From: Methylocella tundrae | GTDB lineage: Bacteria > Pseudomonadota > Alphaproteobacteria > Rhizobiales > Beijerinckiaceae | DNA: 64,000 nt | Direction of reading: 5' to 3' | NCBI RefSeq assembly: GCF_901905185.1 | Contig: NZ_CABFMQ020000098.1 | Coordinates: 1-64,000, forward strand | Shown here: positions 43,900 through 53,762 of the stretch, in pieces | Layout of the letters: each line of letters opens with the position of its first letter | Position numbering within the stretch: the first letter of the stretch is position 1 | The notes under the pieces: generated by a model | What the model was told of the DNA's origin: nothing | Database searches by the model: none | What the model saw: only the letters and a program-made list of their open reading frames with translations | Made by a program: the position numbers and the translations under genes

Positions 43900-46332
43900 G
43901 TGCTGGGGAAATTCGGTTTATCCAAAATATTGTTTTTAGCGGCCGGGCTGACGCCTTTGGCTTTTACCAGCGCTTTGGCGCAGAGCCCGACGGCTGCCGC
44001 GCCCGCTGATCCGAATGTCGTCGCGCTGCCTGAGGTCGACGTCATTTCGACCTCGCCGCTGTCTGGCGGAACAGGCGAAGAACGCAACAGCTTCCCAAGC
44101 ATGGTGCAGACGGTGACGCCCGATGATTTCGCGCGCACCAGATCTCCCAACGTCACGGATGCGCTGCAGCAGCGCGTGCCGGGCGTCACAGTTATCGACG
44201 TCAACGGCAACCCATTTTCACAGGATCTCTATTATCGCGGTTTTCAGGCCTCGCCGCTGCAGGGCACGCCGCAAGGCCTTGCCGTTTACCAGAACGGCAT
44301 GCGCGTCAATGAGGCGTTCGGCGACACAGTCAATTGGGATCTGATCCCGCCGCAGGCCATCGCCCGCACGGACATCTTCACCGCCAATCCGATCTTCGGC
44401 CTCAACGCCCTCGGCGGCGCCATCAGCATCGAGATGAAGAACGGCTTCAACTGGCAGGGATTTGAGGCGCAGATTCTCGGCGGCTCTTATGGCCGCGTCT
44501 CCGGCTATTTCCAATATGGCAAGCAGGTCGACAATTTCAGCCTCTATGTCACCGCCGACGCGGCGCATGACGGCGGCTGGCGCTATTTCTCACCGTCGAC
44601 GCTTGCGCGCGTCTATGGCGATCTCGGCTACCGCACGCAGGACGCCGAAATTCACCTCATCGCCTCGGGCGCGACATCGAACCTCGGGGTTATTGGACCA
44701 ACGCCGGTCAACCTCTTGAGCCAAAGCCTTTCCAGCGTCTTCACCTCGCCGCAATCGACGCAGAACGACGCCGGCTCGATCGCTTTCACGGGCAAGTTCG
44801 ACATCAACAAGAACTGGCAGATCGGCAGCAATTTCTACCTCCGCACGTTCCAGCAAAAGCATACGGACGGCAACGACTCCGATCTTCAGGATTGCGCCGA
44901 TAACGCAGATCCGGCCGGATTTTCGGGCTTTCTCTGCCTCGCGAGCGATAATTTCCCATCGGAAACAAACGGCGCCGCTTTCGTTCTCCACGATAAGAAC
45001 GGCAATCCGATCCCTTTCTCGCCGACCACGGTCTACGGGACGATCGACCGTACCGTCACCCATTCGACGACGGCCGGCACGACCCTGCAGGCGACAAACA
45101 AAGATAAATTCTTCGGCCACGACAATTATTTTGTCTTCGGCGGCAGCGTCGACCGCGGCTCTTTCAGTTTCAGCTCCAACAGCACTCTCGGGGCCATTCA
45201 GCCAAACCTCGTCGTCTACCCGACCGGGCTGTTTGCGGGCTCAGGGTCAGTCCTCCAAACGGCGGGCGATATTGGCTATGTGCCGACGTGGCTGACGGGC
45301 ACGACGACCTATTACGGCGTCTTCGCGCTCGATACCTTCAACGTCACGCCGGATCTCGCGGTGACGGCGGGCGCCCGGCTCAATATCGCCAATATTGACA
45401 CGCAGGACGCCAGCGGCGGCTACAATTCGGAGCTGAACAGCTCCAATAATTTCGATCGCATCAATCCGGTCGTCGGGATCACTTATCAGATCCAGCCCTG
45501 GATTTCCGCCTATGGCGGCTATTCGGAAGCCAACCGCGCCCCGACCCCGCTGGAGCTTGATTGCGCCAACAAGCTCAATCCTTGCTTGCTGGAGAATTCT
45601 CTCGTCTCGGACCCGCCCCTGCAGCAAGTCGTCTCGCACACGATCGAAGCAGGTCTGCGCGGCGCCTCGAACAACATATTCGGCGATGGACGGATCAACT
45701 GGAAGGCAGGCTACTTCCACACCGAAAACACAAACGACATCATCTCTCTATCCAGCACCATCACCGGCCACGGCTATTACGCCAATGTGCCCGCGACCCT
45801 GCACCAGGGCGTCGAGGCCGGGCTCGAATATCACAATGGCGATCTCATGGCCTATGTGAACTACGCCTTCACCGACGCGACCTACCGCTTCACCGGCGAG
45901 CTGGCGTCTCCCTTCAACCCTTACGCCGACGCCAACGGCAATGTGCTGGTGACTCCCGGCGATCATATCCCCGGCATTCCGCGGCAGACGGTGAAGTTCG
46001 GCGGCGAATATGCCTTCACGCCAAAGTTCAAAGCAGGGACGGATATTTTGATCGTCGGCAGCCAATATTATATCGGCGACAATTCAAACCTAAATCCGCA
46101 GCTTCCGCTCTACTGGACGGCGAATATTCACGCGTCCTACCAGCTCACCGACAACATTCAGATCTTCGGGCTGGTCAATAATCTATTCAACAACCGCAAC
46201 GCTACCTACGGCTCATTTTTCGATACGACAACGAACGCCCAGATCGCCAATGGCACGGCTTTGACCGATCCGCGCAATCAGACGCCCATGACGCCCCTCT
46301 CGCTCTATGGCGGCGTCAAGGTCACTTTCTAG
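43900..46332 (+). CDS. TonB-dependent outer-membrane receptor
   Basis: 810-aa receptor. A signal peptide (cleaved near ALA/QSPTA) is followed by the TonB box region (VVALPEVDVISTSPL), a plug domain (SPNVTDALQQRVPGVTVIDV; GLNALGGAISIEMKNG) and a 22-strand type barrel ending in GGVKVTF with a terminal Phe. The ligand is not evident (iron siderophore, copper or lanthanide complexes are possible). No TonB/ExbB or ABC transporter is adjacent. The start GTG 43900 is supported by its ribosome site. Confidence 0.93.
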   Translation: MLGKFGLSKILFLAAGLTPLAFTSALAQSPTAAAPADPNVVALPEVDVISTSPLSGGTGEERNSFPSMVQTVTPDDFARTRSPNVTDALQQRVPGVTVIDVNGNPFSQDLYYRGFQASPLQGTPQGLAVYQNGMRVNEAFGDTVNWDLIPPQAIARTDIFTANPIFGLNALGGAISIEMKNGFNWQGFEAQILGGSYGRVSGYFQYGKQVDNFSLYVTADAAHDGGWRYFSPSTLARVYGDLGYRTQDAEIHLIASGATSNLGVIGPTPVNLLSQSLSSVFTSPQSTQNDAGSIAFTGKFDINKNWQIGSNFYLRTFQQKHTDGNDSDLQDCADNADPAGFSGFLCLASDNFPSETNGAAFVLHDKNGNPIPFSPTTVYGTIDRTVTHSTTAGTTLQATNKDKFFGHDNYFVFGGSVDRGSFSFSSNSTLGAIQPNLVVYPTGLFAGSGSVLQTAGDIGYVPTWLTGTTTYYGVFALDTFNVTPDLAVTAGARLNIANIDTQDASGGYNSELNSSNNFDRINPVVGITYQIQPWISAYGGYSEANRAPTPLELDCANKLNPCLLENSLVSDPPLQQVVSHTIEAGLRGASNNIFGDGRINWKAGYFHTENTNDIISLSSTITGHGYYANVPATLHQGVEAGLEYHNGDLMAYVNYAFTDATYRFTGELASPFNPYADANGNVLVTPGDHIPGIPRQTVKFGGEYAFTPKFKAGTDILIVGSQYYIGDNSNLNPQLPLYWTANIHASYQLTDNIQIFGLVNNLFNNRNATYGSFFDTTTNAQIANGTALTDPRNQTPMTPLSLYGGVKVTF

Positions 46333-46408
46333 CTTGCTTCGGCGACCCGAAGCGAGACTCTCCTCCGGAAGCCTTGGCATGATCACGCCAGACCGGCGCG
46401 GTCATGCC
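46333..46408. terminator. Stem-loops between convergent receptor and TetR genes
   Basis: Two hairpins follow the receptor stop: CTTGCTTCGG / CCGAAGCGAG (46333-46356) and GGCATGATC / GGTCATGCC with further inner pairs (46376-46408). The second overlaps the stop codon of the convergent TetR gene. Neither has a strong T-tract, so their use as terminators is a guess. Confidence 0.4.
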
Positions 46409-46998
46409 TCTTTCGGCGACTGATCCCCTTTGGAAGCCGGCCGCAACTGGCTCTGGAGCGCCGCGATGGCGCTCATGAATCCGCTGGAGCCGTCAAGCAT
46501 CGGCTCCATCAGCAAGGCGCCTTCCAGAAGCGCAATCGCGACGCGGGCCTGCTGGTCGCAGTCTATGTCTTTCCGGATGCTGCCGTTGGCGCGACCTTCT
46601 TCAAGGACGGTCTTGAGCCACAAAAAATGCTTCCTGAAGAAGCGCCGCACCGCGTCCCTGATTTCAGTGGGCAGAAATTCAGGCGTTATCGCAAGCACAG
46701 CGCACAGACAGCCGAGCTTTTGCTCCAATCCGCTCAGGTAGAGTCTCGCATAAGCAGTGACGCGCTCCAGCCCATCGTCGGTGGAGCGAAGTATTCCGGC
46801 CATCTCCGCGTCATATCTTTCGTCGTAAAACGCGACCAGCGCGACGCCGAGATCCTTCTTGGCGGGGAAATAATAGTGAATGCTCGCTGTGCGCACGCCG
46901 ACAGCAAGCGCAAGGTCCGCATAGCTGAAGCCGCTGTAGCCCCGGCTTCTGACCAGCGCCTCCGCTTTCGTCAGCAGCTCCAATCGCGTGTCTTTCAT
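46402..46998 (-). CDS. TetR family transcriptional repressor
   Basis: 198-aa regulator. The N-terminal helix-turn-helix is typical (ELLTKAEALVRSRGYSGFSY; ALAVGVRTASIHYYFPAKKD), with a variable C-terminal ligand domain (YLSGLEQKLGCLCAVLAI). It is divergent from the AhpD-like gene, and two palindromes lie between them, so it probably represses that gene and itself. Confidence 0.92.
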   Translation of the reverse strand: MKDTRLELLTKAEALVRSRGYSGFSYADLALAVGVRTASIHYYFPAKKDLGVALVAFYDERYDAEMAGILRSTDDGLERVTAYARLYLSGLEQKLGCLCAVLAITPEFLPTEIRDAVRRFFRKHFLWLKTVLEEGRANGSIRKDIDCDQQARVAIALLEGALLMEPMLDGSSGFMSAIAALQSQLRPASKGDQSPKEA

Positions 46999-47082
46999 GT
47001 GTCGCGCGCCTGAACCTTCCCTTGATAGGCCAGTATGCCATCACGGCAAGATGCGCAAACTGCCTCTTGATCCCCGCCTATC

Positions 47083-47125
47083 TATCTATTAATAGATAAA
47101 TGTTCTATCTACTAATAAATAGATA
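47083..47125. promoter_or_regulatory. Two palindromic operators in the tetR/AhpD-like spacer
   Basis: TATCTATTAATAGATA (47083-47098) is a perfect 16-base palindrome. A second pair of the same half-sites, TATCTA (47106-47111) and TAGATA (47120-47125), has an 8-base centre. The second site ends just before the AGGAGG ribosome site of the AhpD-like gene. These are the probable binding sites of the adjacent TetR protein. Confidence 0.78.
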
Positions 47126-47139
47126 CAGGAGGAAAATTG

Positions 47140-47472
47140 ATGCAAAATTGGGCAGCCTACCGCGAGCAACTCTCCGAAACTTTCGGAACGATCGGTCAAA
47201 TCAATCCCGACATCCTCAAAGGAAATCAGATCCTTTCCGATGCGGCGCCAAAGACAGCCACTCTGAGCGCGAAGATGCGCGAACTCATTGCGCTCGCGGT
47301 CGCCGTCACGACGCGTTGCGACGGCTGCATCGCCTTCCATACGGAAGCGGCGCGCAAGGCGGGGGCGACAAAGGAGGAGCTGGCAGAAACGCTCGGCGTC
47401 GCCATCGCGCTGAACACGGGCGCCGCTTTGGTTTACTCGGCACGCGCGATGCACGCCTTCGACGCCGGTTAA
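47140..47472 (+). CDS. Carboxymuconolactone decarboxylase (AhpD-like) family protein
   Basis: 110-aa all-helical protein of the CMD/AhpD fold with the redox motif CDGC (VTTRCDGCIAFHTEAARKAG), followed by TKEELAETLGVAIALNTGAAL. The CXXC plus downstream His suggests alkylhydroperoxidase-like reductase activity rather than a decarboxylase. ATG 47140 follows AGGAGG by 6 bases. Expression is probably under the divergent TetR repressor, giving a small inducible redox-defence unit. Confidence 0.92.
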   Translation: MQNWAAYREQLSETFGTIGQINPDILKGNQILSDAAPKTATLSAKMRELIALAVAVTTRCDGCIAFHTEAARKAGATKEELAETLGVAIALNTGAALVYSARAMHAFDAG

Positions 47473-47575
47473 AGCATCTATGCCCAAAAGCCGCCGGCTT
47501 TTGGGCGCAAATCATGCGATTAGACAAGAGCTTAGGAGGCAGGATGCGTTTTTCGCGAAAACGCGTCCTCTTCAA
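47469..47575. repeat. Dispersed intergenic repeat, copy D (diverged)
   Basis: Begins at the stop of the AhpD-like gene. It shares GCCCAAAAG, CGGCTTTTGGGCG, AATCATGCGATTAGACAAGAGCTTA and GGATGCG (given as separate blocks) with the family seen at 7838 and 50147. The first part can fold: CCCAAAAGCC with GGCTTTTGGG, a stem that could also act as a terminator. Confidence 0.5.
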
Positions 47576-47606
47576 GCCGCCGGGCAAAGACCTCCCTCGC
47601 TAGCGA

Positions 47607-48251
47607 TCAGCGCGACACATAATCGGGAGCGGGCGTTGGATCGCCAAGCTGAACCCAGACGTTCTGGTCGCTCTGGGATTGGCGCTTGACAAAGCGATAG
47701 CCCGTTTTGTCCCAGGGCTTCATCTCGCCCGACAGATTGTCGAGAACGAAATCGCCGTCGCTCATCTTGATGGTCAATACGGCATGGCCCTCGTTACTGG
47801 AATCCTTGACCACCGTCATCAGCAGAGCCTGGCGCGGAAAGCCTTCCTCCAGCAGGATCTTGCGTTTCATCAGCGCGAAATCCTCGCAGTCGCCTTTGCC
47901 GTCGGTCGGATAGTCCCATTGATCGACGACGCCCCAATGCTCCATGTCGGTCACGGGCGTGACATGATCATTGACCCATTTATTGACACGCTCGATCTCT
48001 TTCGACGTTTTTGAGGCGGCGACGATATCGACCGGCTCGAGCGGGGCGCCGTCGCATTCGCCTTGGTAACGGCGGCAGAAATCGGCCCAACCGTAAGGCG
48101 TGCTGGTTGGCTCTCCGACGGGCGTGAAGGAAGCAGTTGAGGGGAGCGCGGCATGCGCCGACGCGGCGTTTGGCGACAAAAGGCAGACCGAGAGCATTGC
48201 GAACGAAACAAGCCCCCCGGCCAATTTCCTGCCTGCAACCCAACTGTCCAT
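47607..48251 (-). CDS. Secreted transglutaminase-like cysteine proteinase (BTLCP family)
   Basis: 214-aa exported protein with a signal peptide ending near ASA/HAALP. The papain-like triad is visible: Cys in GKGDCEDFALMKRKIL, His in NEGHAVLTIKM and Asp in DFVLDNLSGEMKPWD. The family (DUF920/COG3672) includes LapG-like periplasmic proteases that cut adhesins, but no LapD-type c-di-GMP receptor or large adhesin gene lies nearby, so the substrate is open. Confidence 0.88.
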   Translation of the reverse strand: MDSWVAGRKLAGGLVSFAMLSVCLLSPNAASAHAALPSTASFTPVGEPTSTPYGWADFCRRYQGECDGAPLEPVDIVAASKTSKEIERVNKWVNDHVTPVTDMEHWGVVDQWDYPTDGKGDCEDFALMKRKILLEEGFPRQALLMTVVKDSSNEGHAVLTIKMSDGDFVLDNLSGEMKPWDKTGYRFVKRQSQSDQNVWVQLGDPTPAPDYVSR

Positions 48252-48602
48252 CTTCGAGCCTCCAACGTCACATGTCGGCAGTCTTCGCAGCGGGGGTTTG
48301 TCGCGCGATTAAATGCGATGCTCGGATTTTATCCTAACGGAGCGAACACTGGGCGGAAGCCGAACGTTGCTTAATCTGTTCTTCCGTGGAACCAACCCAA
48401 TCTTACGTAATTTTACTTCGGATCGCAGACAGCCCTCTTGTAGAACTGAGCGCGCAGGAGCACCTACAATTCAACGATCCAGCTGGCGAACCGCGCCTTG
48501 CCCAATTCGTTTCTAAATCGTTAATGCGATGCTGACGCAGGGTCAACCTCAAGGCCCTTTCGCCACGCTACAGAATTAAAACATTGTTAACGAGGCGCCA
48601 TT
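48252..48602. other. Divergent spacer before the EcsC gene
   Basis: About 350 bases with lower GC in the middle. GGAAC occurs at about 48389 but lacks a correctly spaced CGTT, so no EcfG promoter is called. No gene, tRNA or repeat copy was recognised. Confidence 0.3.
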
Positions 48603-49472
48603 TTGAACCCTTCGACGAACATTCAGCCGGCGCCGACTAGCCGGGATCTCATCCCGGCCGAAGCCGTTCCGCTGTCGCCCACCGACGAGGCGTCGTTGCG
48701 GCGCGCCATCGACGAACTGAAGCGCTCGAGCCTCGCAATGCGGCTCACGTCGCTAATCGGCCGCCAGATCGGCTTGATCGGCCTTGTCGTTCCAGCGCCC
48801 GTCGCGGAGGTTGTCAACAAGGCCGCCGAGACCGCCATTCATACCGCCATGGGCCTTGCCTTGCGCAGCCTTTCAAGCGCGGGAATGCGCGATCGGCGAC
48901 GGCTGCACAAATCCCTTGCGACAATGGCCGGCGCCGCTGGCGGGGCTTTTGGTCTCGCCGGGCTGCCGGTCGAGCTTCCGTTCACAACCACGGTCATGCT
49001 GCGCTCGATCGCGGACGTCGCCCGAAGCGAAGGCGAGGATCTGACCGATCCAGACGTCGCCCTGGCCTGTCTCGAGGTCTTCGCCCTTGGCGGCGACGCC
49101 GGCTCAAGCAGCCGGGAAGAGCGCGGCGGCGCACTCGAAACCGGCTATTTCGCGGTGCGGGTCATGCTCGCCAGGTCGGTCAGCGAGTCGGCCCGCCATT
49201 TTCTGGATCGCGGGCTGACCGAGCAGGCGGCCCCTATGCTCGTGCGCCTCATCGCACAGATCAGCACGCGTTTCGGCGTCGTGGTTTCGCAGAAGCTCGC
49301 GGCTCAAAGCGTCCCAATCATCGGCGCCGCCAGCGGCGCGGCCATCAATTACGCATTCGTCGATCACTTCCAGACGTTGGCGCGCGGCCATTTCACCGTT
49401 CGCCGGCTGGAGCGTATCTATGGTGCCAGCCTGGTTCGAGCCGAATATAATCGGCTCGCGCGCGAAATGTAA
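48603..49472 (+). CDS. EcsC family protein
   Basis: 289-aa protein with the EcsC domain (AIHTAMGLALRSL; SKL-like HKSLATMAGAAGGAFGLAG; PVELPFTTTVMLRSIADVAR; LACLEVFALGG). EcsC proteins accompany ABC transporters in Firmicutes but stand alone in proteobacteria, where the function is not known. Start TTG 48603; hydrophobic stretches suggest membrane association. It is single and unlinked to a transporter here. Confidence 0.85.
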   Translation: MNPSTNIQPAPTSRDLIPAEAVPLSPTDEASLRRAIDELKRSSLAMRLTSLIGRQIGLIGLVVPAPVAEVVNKAAETAIHTAMGLALRSLSSAGMRDRRRLHKSLATMAGAAGGAFGLAGLPVELPFTTTVMLRSIADVARSEGEDLTDPDVALACLEVFALGGDAGSSSREERGGALETGYFAVRVMLARSVSESARHFLDRGLTEQAAPMLVRLIAQISTRFGVVVSQKLAAQSVPIIGAASGAAINYAFVDHFQTLARGHFTVRRLERIYGASLVRAEYNRLAREM

Positions 49473-49580
49473 CGGGCCGGAGCCTTGCCCGAGATGGCGT
49501 CATTGTGGTAATAATGCGGCGCTTCAGAGGCGTCTCCTCCGGCTGAATAGCGCTGGTCTTCGATCAGCTATGGAGCTTCC

Positions 49581-50147
49581 ATGAAATCCCTGACAAGTTC
49601 GCTGACGAATTGCGCTGGCCGCGCCGGCGTCGCCGCGGCAGTCTTTGTCGCCCTCATCGCGCCTGTCAGCCCGGCGCAGGCCGGGTTTTTCGATTTCCTT
49701 TTCCCGCCTCAGCCGTCCCCTGCCCTCGCGCCTGGCTACCCGCCCGGGTTTCGCTATGAGCATCGTCAGCACAGAAGAAAAATCGCGGCGCGCCATCCGC
49801 GAATCGTCGTCGCCAGAAGTCACCCCTCCTCGGCGCATGGGGTGACGGGCTTCATGGATGACGACAGCCTGAGGGATGGCGACGCGGTGATGACGCCGGA
49901 CGGCATCCGCATCTTCACGGGATCCTCAAGCACTCATCATAGCGCCGACGACTTCGCCAAAATATCCGAGATCAAAGGGCTCCCGAGCCGCGAGCGCAAC
50001 GCCCTGCTCGCCATCGACGCCGGCAGTTCCGGCGGTAGCGGCGATTCCGCTCTCCTCATCGGCCGTTCCGTCGCCGATTCGGGACTATCGGAAGGCGCGA
50101 TGATCACCGACGCGAAAGGCCACAGGATCCGCTACGTTGGCCCCTAA
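49581..50147 (+). CDS. Exported protein of unknown function
   Basis: 188 aa. A clear signal peptide (GVAAAVFVALIAPVSPAQA/GF) is followed by a Pro-rich segment (FPPQPSPALAPGYPPGF), a basic His/Arg-rich segment (YEHRQHRRKIAARHPR) and a Ser/Gly-rich C-terminal half with GDAVMTPDGIRIFTGSS. I do not recognise a family. The start ATG 49581 follows TGGAGCTTCC. Confidence 0.7.
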   Translation: MKSLTSSLTNCAGRAGVAAAVFVALIAPVSPAQAGFFDFLFPPQPSPALAPGYPPGFRYEHRQHRRKIAARHPRIVVARSHPSSAHGVTGFMDDDSLRDGDAVMTPDGIRIFTGSSSTHHSADDFAKISEIKGLPSRERNALLAIDAGSSGGSGDSALLIGRSVADSGLSEGAMITDAKGHRIRYVGP

Positions 50148-50262
50148 AGCACGAGGCCGAAAAATTGCAGACTTTCCTGACCCACATCATGCGGTAAAAC
50201 AAAGGCTTAAAGCGCGGAATGCGATTCCGGGACTCATTCTGCTCGAAGTATCGGCGGCGAAA
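50147..50262. repeat. Dispersed intergenic repeat, copy C
   Basis: Starts at the stop of the exported unknown. It carries GCCGAAAAATTGCAGACTTT, CATCATGCGGTAAAACAAAG, GCTTAAAG and GGAATGCGATTCC, and a final ATTCTGCTCGAAG that matches copy A (ATTCTGCTCTAAAG). It is the best match to copy A. Confidence 0.65.
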
Positions 50263-50321
50263 ATCGCGCGCCACTTTCGGACGAAATGAGTACAAAATCA
50301 CAGCAGTCCGGGAAATGCCGC

Positions 50322-50882
50322 CTAACGCCGGCGGGCTGCGTCGAGCATCCGCTCGCACTCGTCGAGTTCGCGCAGGATCGACTTCAAACGCCCGATCGCT
50401 TCCGTGTTCAGGGCTCCGGCGCGGCCGCCCGTTTCGGCGCCCGTATGAGCCGCGGCCTGATCGCTCATCGCGGCCAGTCCTTCTGGCACAGTGTAATTTG
50501 AATCCTCGTCGAGTACGGCGGGATCCGCGGGCCGGCTGAATAAATCGTCGCCGCGCGCCGCGCGCGCTTGAGGCGCGGCTGGCGAGGCGGCATGAACGCC
50601 GGCGTCCGCGGCGGCGAGTCCGGCGCCGATCACCGCCCGCGCGCCCTGCTCTTTCAGGATCCTTTGCACGCCTTTGATCGTATAGCCTTCGCTATAAAGG
50701 AGCCGCCTGATAGCGCGAAGAATGTCGATGTCGTTCGGGCGATAAAAACGGCGCCCGCCAGCGCGCTTCATCGGTTTGATCTGCGGAAAACGCGTCTCCC
50801 AGAAACGCAGCACATGCTGCGGCAGATCAAGCTCTTCGGCGACTTCGCTGATTGTTCGAAAAGCGTCGGCGCTCTTGTCCAT
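50322..50882 (-). CDS. MerR family transcriptional regulator
   Basis: 186-aa regulator with a winged helix near the N terminus ([54 protein letters not shown]) and a low-complexity Ala-rich middle. This MerR type is regularly found downstream of ihfA in Hyphomicrobiales. ATG 50882 ([12 protein letters not shown]) is used; the open frame extends to 50924. Its targets are unknown. Confidence 0.88.
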   Translation of the reverse strand: MDKSADAFRTISEVAEELDLPQHVLRFWETRFPQIKPMKRAGGRRFYRPNDIDILRAIRRLLYSEGYTIKGVQRILKEQGARAVIGAGLAAADAGVHAASPAAPQARAARGDDLFSRPADPAVLDEDSNYTVPEGLAAMSDQAAAHTGAETGGRAGALNTEAIGRLKSILRELDECERMLDAARRR

Positions 50883-50971
50883 TTCGCTTCGGGCTCCAGG
50901 CCGTAGGCGCGATCGCGCTCCCAATCGGTTATGTCGATCAAATCATGCAAGGCATTCAGGGCGCGCTTCGG

Positions 50972-51367
50972 CTATGCGTCGTCCTCCGTCACGGTCTGGC
51001 CATTGACGCGCCCCTTGAGCACGCTCGACGGCTTGAACACGAGAACGCGGCGTTGCGTAATCGGCACTTCGATCCCGGTCTTAGGGTTGCGCCCCACGCG
51101 CTCGGATTTTGAGCGCACGACAAAGGAGCCGAAGGAGGACAATTTGACGGTTTCGCCCTGGGCCAGGGCGTCCGACAGCTCATTCAGAACCATCTGCACG
51201 AGGGCGCCGGATTCTTTTCGCGACAGGCCGACACAGCGGTAGACTGCCTCGGCGAGATCCACGCGCGTAATCGTCCGCGCGTCAAGCTTCGGGAGCGCAT
51301 CAACCATTTGCTCCGCAGGCGTGTCTGCAAGCTTACCTGCTGCGGATATGGTTGCAAACTTTGTCAT
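50972..51367 (-). CDS. ihfA: Integration host factor subunit alpha
   Basis: DNA-bending nucleoid protein. [20 protein letters not shown], then [32 protein letters not shown] and [12 protein letters not shown] are the IHF/HU signature pieces. As read from ATG 51367 the protein has 131 aa with a 20-residue extra N terminus; ATG 51307, preceded by a GGAG ribosome site, would give a standard 111-aa protein and may be the true start. It lies in the fabH-ihfA-merR series. Confidence 0.93.
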   Translation of the reverse strand: MTKFATISAAGKLADTPAEQMVDALPKLDARTITRVDLAEAVYRCVGLSRKESGALVQMVLNELSDALAQGETVKLSSFGSFVVRSKSERVGRNPKTGIEVPITQRRVLVFKPSSVLKGRVNGQTVTEDDA

Positions 51368-51665
51368 CCTTCAATCTCTTGTCTGTCCGAGCGAACCTTG
51401 CGTCTGAGCTTAATTCAGACGATGTGACCGTGCCCAAAAGCCGGGACCTGACCGGAGCCGATCCGAGGCGATACATAAAGTGTAGCCGAGGAAAGTCGCG
51501 AGTCCAGCGTTTCGCGCAGGTTTCCGTCGGCCGGGAAGGCGTATAGATCAAACGAAATCTATCGGATTGATTGACGCCGCCGGTTGATTGAAAACGATGG
51601 CCCGCGAAGTCTGGAGCAAATCACAGGTCAAATCAAGGCGTCTGACGCTGGATTGCCCGCGCCTT
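51368..51665. other. Spacer between fabH and ihfA
   Basis: About 300 bases downstream of fabH and upstream of ihfA (both minus strand). It probably contains an ihfA promoter. No gene or clear terminator was seen. Confidence 0.3.
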
Positions 51666-52658
51666 TTACCAGCGGATCAGCGCGGAAGCCCAGGTAAAGC
51701 CGCCGCCCATCGCCTCGATCATGACGAGATCGCCGCGCTTGATCCGGCCATCGTCGCGCGCGACCGCGAGGGCGAGCGGAATCGAAGCCGCGGAAGTGTT
51801 GCCGTGCATATCGACGGTGATGACGACCTTGCGCGCGTCAATGCCGAGTTTTTCAGCGGAGGCGTCGATGATTCGGCGATTCGCCTGGTGTGGCACGAAC
51901 CAGTCGAGGTCCGCCGCTGTCGTGCCGGTCGCGGCGAAAGCCTCGGTGACGACATCCGTGACCATGCCGACGGCATGGCGAAAGACCTCCCGCCCCGCCA
52001 TGCGCAGCACGCCGGTGGTCTTCGTCGAGGATGGGCCGCCATCGACGTAGAGCTTTTCGCGATGACGCCCGTCAGAGCGCAGATGCGAGGTGAGCACGCC
52101 GCGATCGCTCGAAGTTCCCGCGGAGGGCGTGGCTTCAAGCACGATCGCCGCCGCGCCGTCGCCAAATAGAACGCATGTCGTCCGGTCGTTCCAGTCGAGC
52201 AGGCGCGAAAATGTCTCCGCGCCAATCACGAGCGCGCGCTTGTGAGAGCCTGATACAAGAAACTTGTCGGCGGTGGCGACGGCGAAGACGAAGCCGGAGC
52301 AAACGGCCTGCAGATCGAAGGCCGCGCCGTGATGCATGCCAAGGCCAGCCTGAATCTGAGTGGCGACCGCTGGGAAAGTATAATCGGGCGTAGAGGTCGC
52401 GACGATGACAAGATCAATGGCGTCGGCGGTCAAGCCTGCGTCCGCCAGCGCGGCGCGCGCGGCGTTCAGGCCAAGTATTGACGTCGGCTCGTCTTCGGCC
52501 GCGACATGGCGTTGCCTTATCCCGGTCCGCTGCACGATCCATTCATCGGTCGTGTCGAGCGACTTTTCGAGATCGGCGTTGCTGACGATCCGTTTGGGAA
52601 GATAAGAGCCAAGTCCCACGACGACGGAACGGAGCTTGCCTTTGGCTGCATCTATCAA
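51666..52658 (-). CDS. fabH: 3-oxoacyl-[acyl-carrier-protein] synthase III
   Basis: KASIII, which starts fatty-acid chains by condensing acetyl-CoA with malonyl-ACP. The 330-aa protein has the Cys nucleophile in [20 protein letters not shown], the His in [14 protein letters not shown] and the Asn in [16 protein letters not shown]. It starts 24 bases after plsX and the two are surely co-transcribed. Confidence 0.97.
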   Translation of the reverse strand: MIDAAKGKLRSVVVGLGSYLPKRIVSNADLEKSLDTTDEWIVQRTGIRQRHVAAEDEPTSILGLNAARAALADAGLTADAIDLVIVATSTPDYTFPAVATQIQAGLGMHHGAAFDLQAVCSGFVFAVATADKFLVSGSHKRALVIGAETFSRLLDWNDRTTCVLFGDGAAAIVLEATPSAGTSSDRGVLTSHLRSDGRHREKLYVDGGPSSTKTTGVLRMAGREVFRHAVGMVTDVVTEAFAATGTTAADLDWFVPHQANRRIIDASAEKLGIDARKVVITVDMHGNTSAASIPLALAVARDDGRIKRGDLVMIEAMGGGFTWASALIRW

Positions 52659-52682
52659 AGCAAATGATCCAATCGAAGCCGG

Positions 52683-53762
52683 TCAGGATTGAGACGGCGC
52701 GGTTGCAGGTTGGCTGGCGCCGCTGAGCTTCGGCGCGCGCGCTTCATGCGATCTGGCGAGCGCCTCGCGTATCTGGCCAAGAAGCTGGTGGCGCGCGATT
52801 TTATAGGCGATTTCAATGGCCACGGAGGTGCCAAAAACGTCTGAATGGCCGTGGCTCTTGATGACGACTCCATCAAGACCGAGGAAGACGCCGCCATTGA
52901 CGTTGCGGGGGTCCATCTTGACCTTGAGCGCGGCAAAGCCTTTGCGCGCCAGAAGATAGCCGATCTTCGACAGGAGGTCGCCGCTCAGCGCCTCGCGGAG
53001 ATACTGCGCCATCTGATTGGCGGTGCCCTCGGCCGTCTTCAGGGCAATATTGCCCGCAAACCCCTCCGTAATGACGACATCGACCGTGCCTTTGCCGATG
53101 TCGCCGCCCTCGACGAATCCGACATAGTCAAGGTTGGGCAAGGCGGCTTCCCGCAAAAGGCGCGAAGCTTTCTTCACCTCGTCGATCCCTTTCATCTCCT
53201 CGGAGCCGATATTCAAAAGGCCTACGGTCGGACGCTCGACGGAGAGAACTATCCTCGCCATCGCAGCCCCCATGATGGCGAGGTTGACGAGATGCTGCGC
53301 ATCGGCGCCGATCGAGGCGCCGACGTCGAGCACGATCGTCCGGCCCCGCACGGTCGGCCAGATGGCCGCGATCGCCGGCCGATCGACGTTCGGCATGGTA
53401 TGCAGGCAGGTTTTCGCCATGGCCATCAATGCGCCGGTGTTGCCGGCCGAAACGGCGATGTCGGCCTGGTTCTTCTTGACAGCTTCGATCGCCAGCCACA
53501 TCGACGAATTGCGCCGTCCGGCGCGCAGCGCCTGGCTCGGCTTGTCGTCCATCCGGACCGCGACATCCGTATGACGCAGGCTGGAGACGGCGGCGAGCCC
53601 TGGATTGGCTGCGAGATAAGGGCCGATCAGCTTTTCGTCGCCAAAAATCGAGAAGGCGATATCCGAGCCTCGCTCAAGCGCGCGCGCGGCCCCTGGAAGC
53701 ATAACCTCCGGTCCAAAATCGCCGCCCATCGCGTCGAGCGCTATTCGCACTGGCTTCATCAT
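52683..53762 (-). CDS. plsX: Phosphate acyltransferase PlsX
   Basis: Converts acyl-ACP to acyl-phosphate for phosphatidic acid synthesis. Family motifs: [19 protein letters not shown] at the N terminus, [34 protein letters not shown] (split) and [20 protein letters not shown]. 359 aa, normal length. It works with fabH downstream; DUF177 lies upstream after a 375-base gap. Confidence 0.97.
   Translation of the reverse strand: MMKPVRIALDAMGGDFGPEVMLPGAARALERGSDIAFSIFGDEKLIGPYLAANPGLAAVSSLRHTDVAVRMDDKPSQALRAGRRNSSMWLAIEAVKKNQADIAVSAGNTGALMAMAKTCLHTMPNVDRPAIAAIWPTVRGRTIVLDVGASIGADAQHLVNLAIMGAAMARIVLSVERPTVGLLNIGSEEMKGIDEVKKASRLLREAALPNLDYVGFVEGGDIGKGTVDVVITEGFAGNIALKTAEGTANQMAQYLREALSGDLLSKIGYLLARKGFAALKVKMDPRNVNGGVFLGLDGVVIKSHGHSDVFGTSVAIEIAYKIARHQLLGQIREALARSHEARAPKLSGASQPATAPSQS

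Noticed and set aside
48386..48412. GGAAC as a second EcfG promoter
   Set aside because: No CGTT at 16 or 17 bases downstream.
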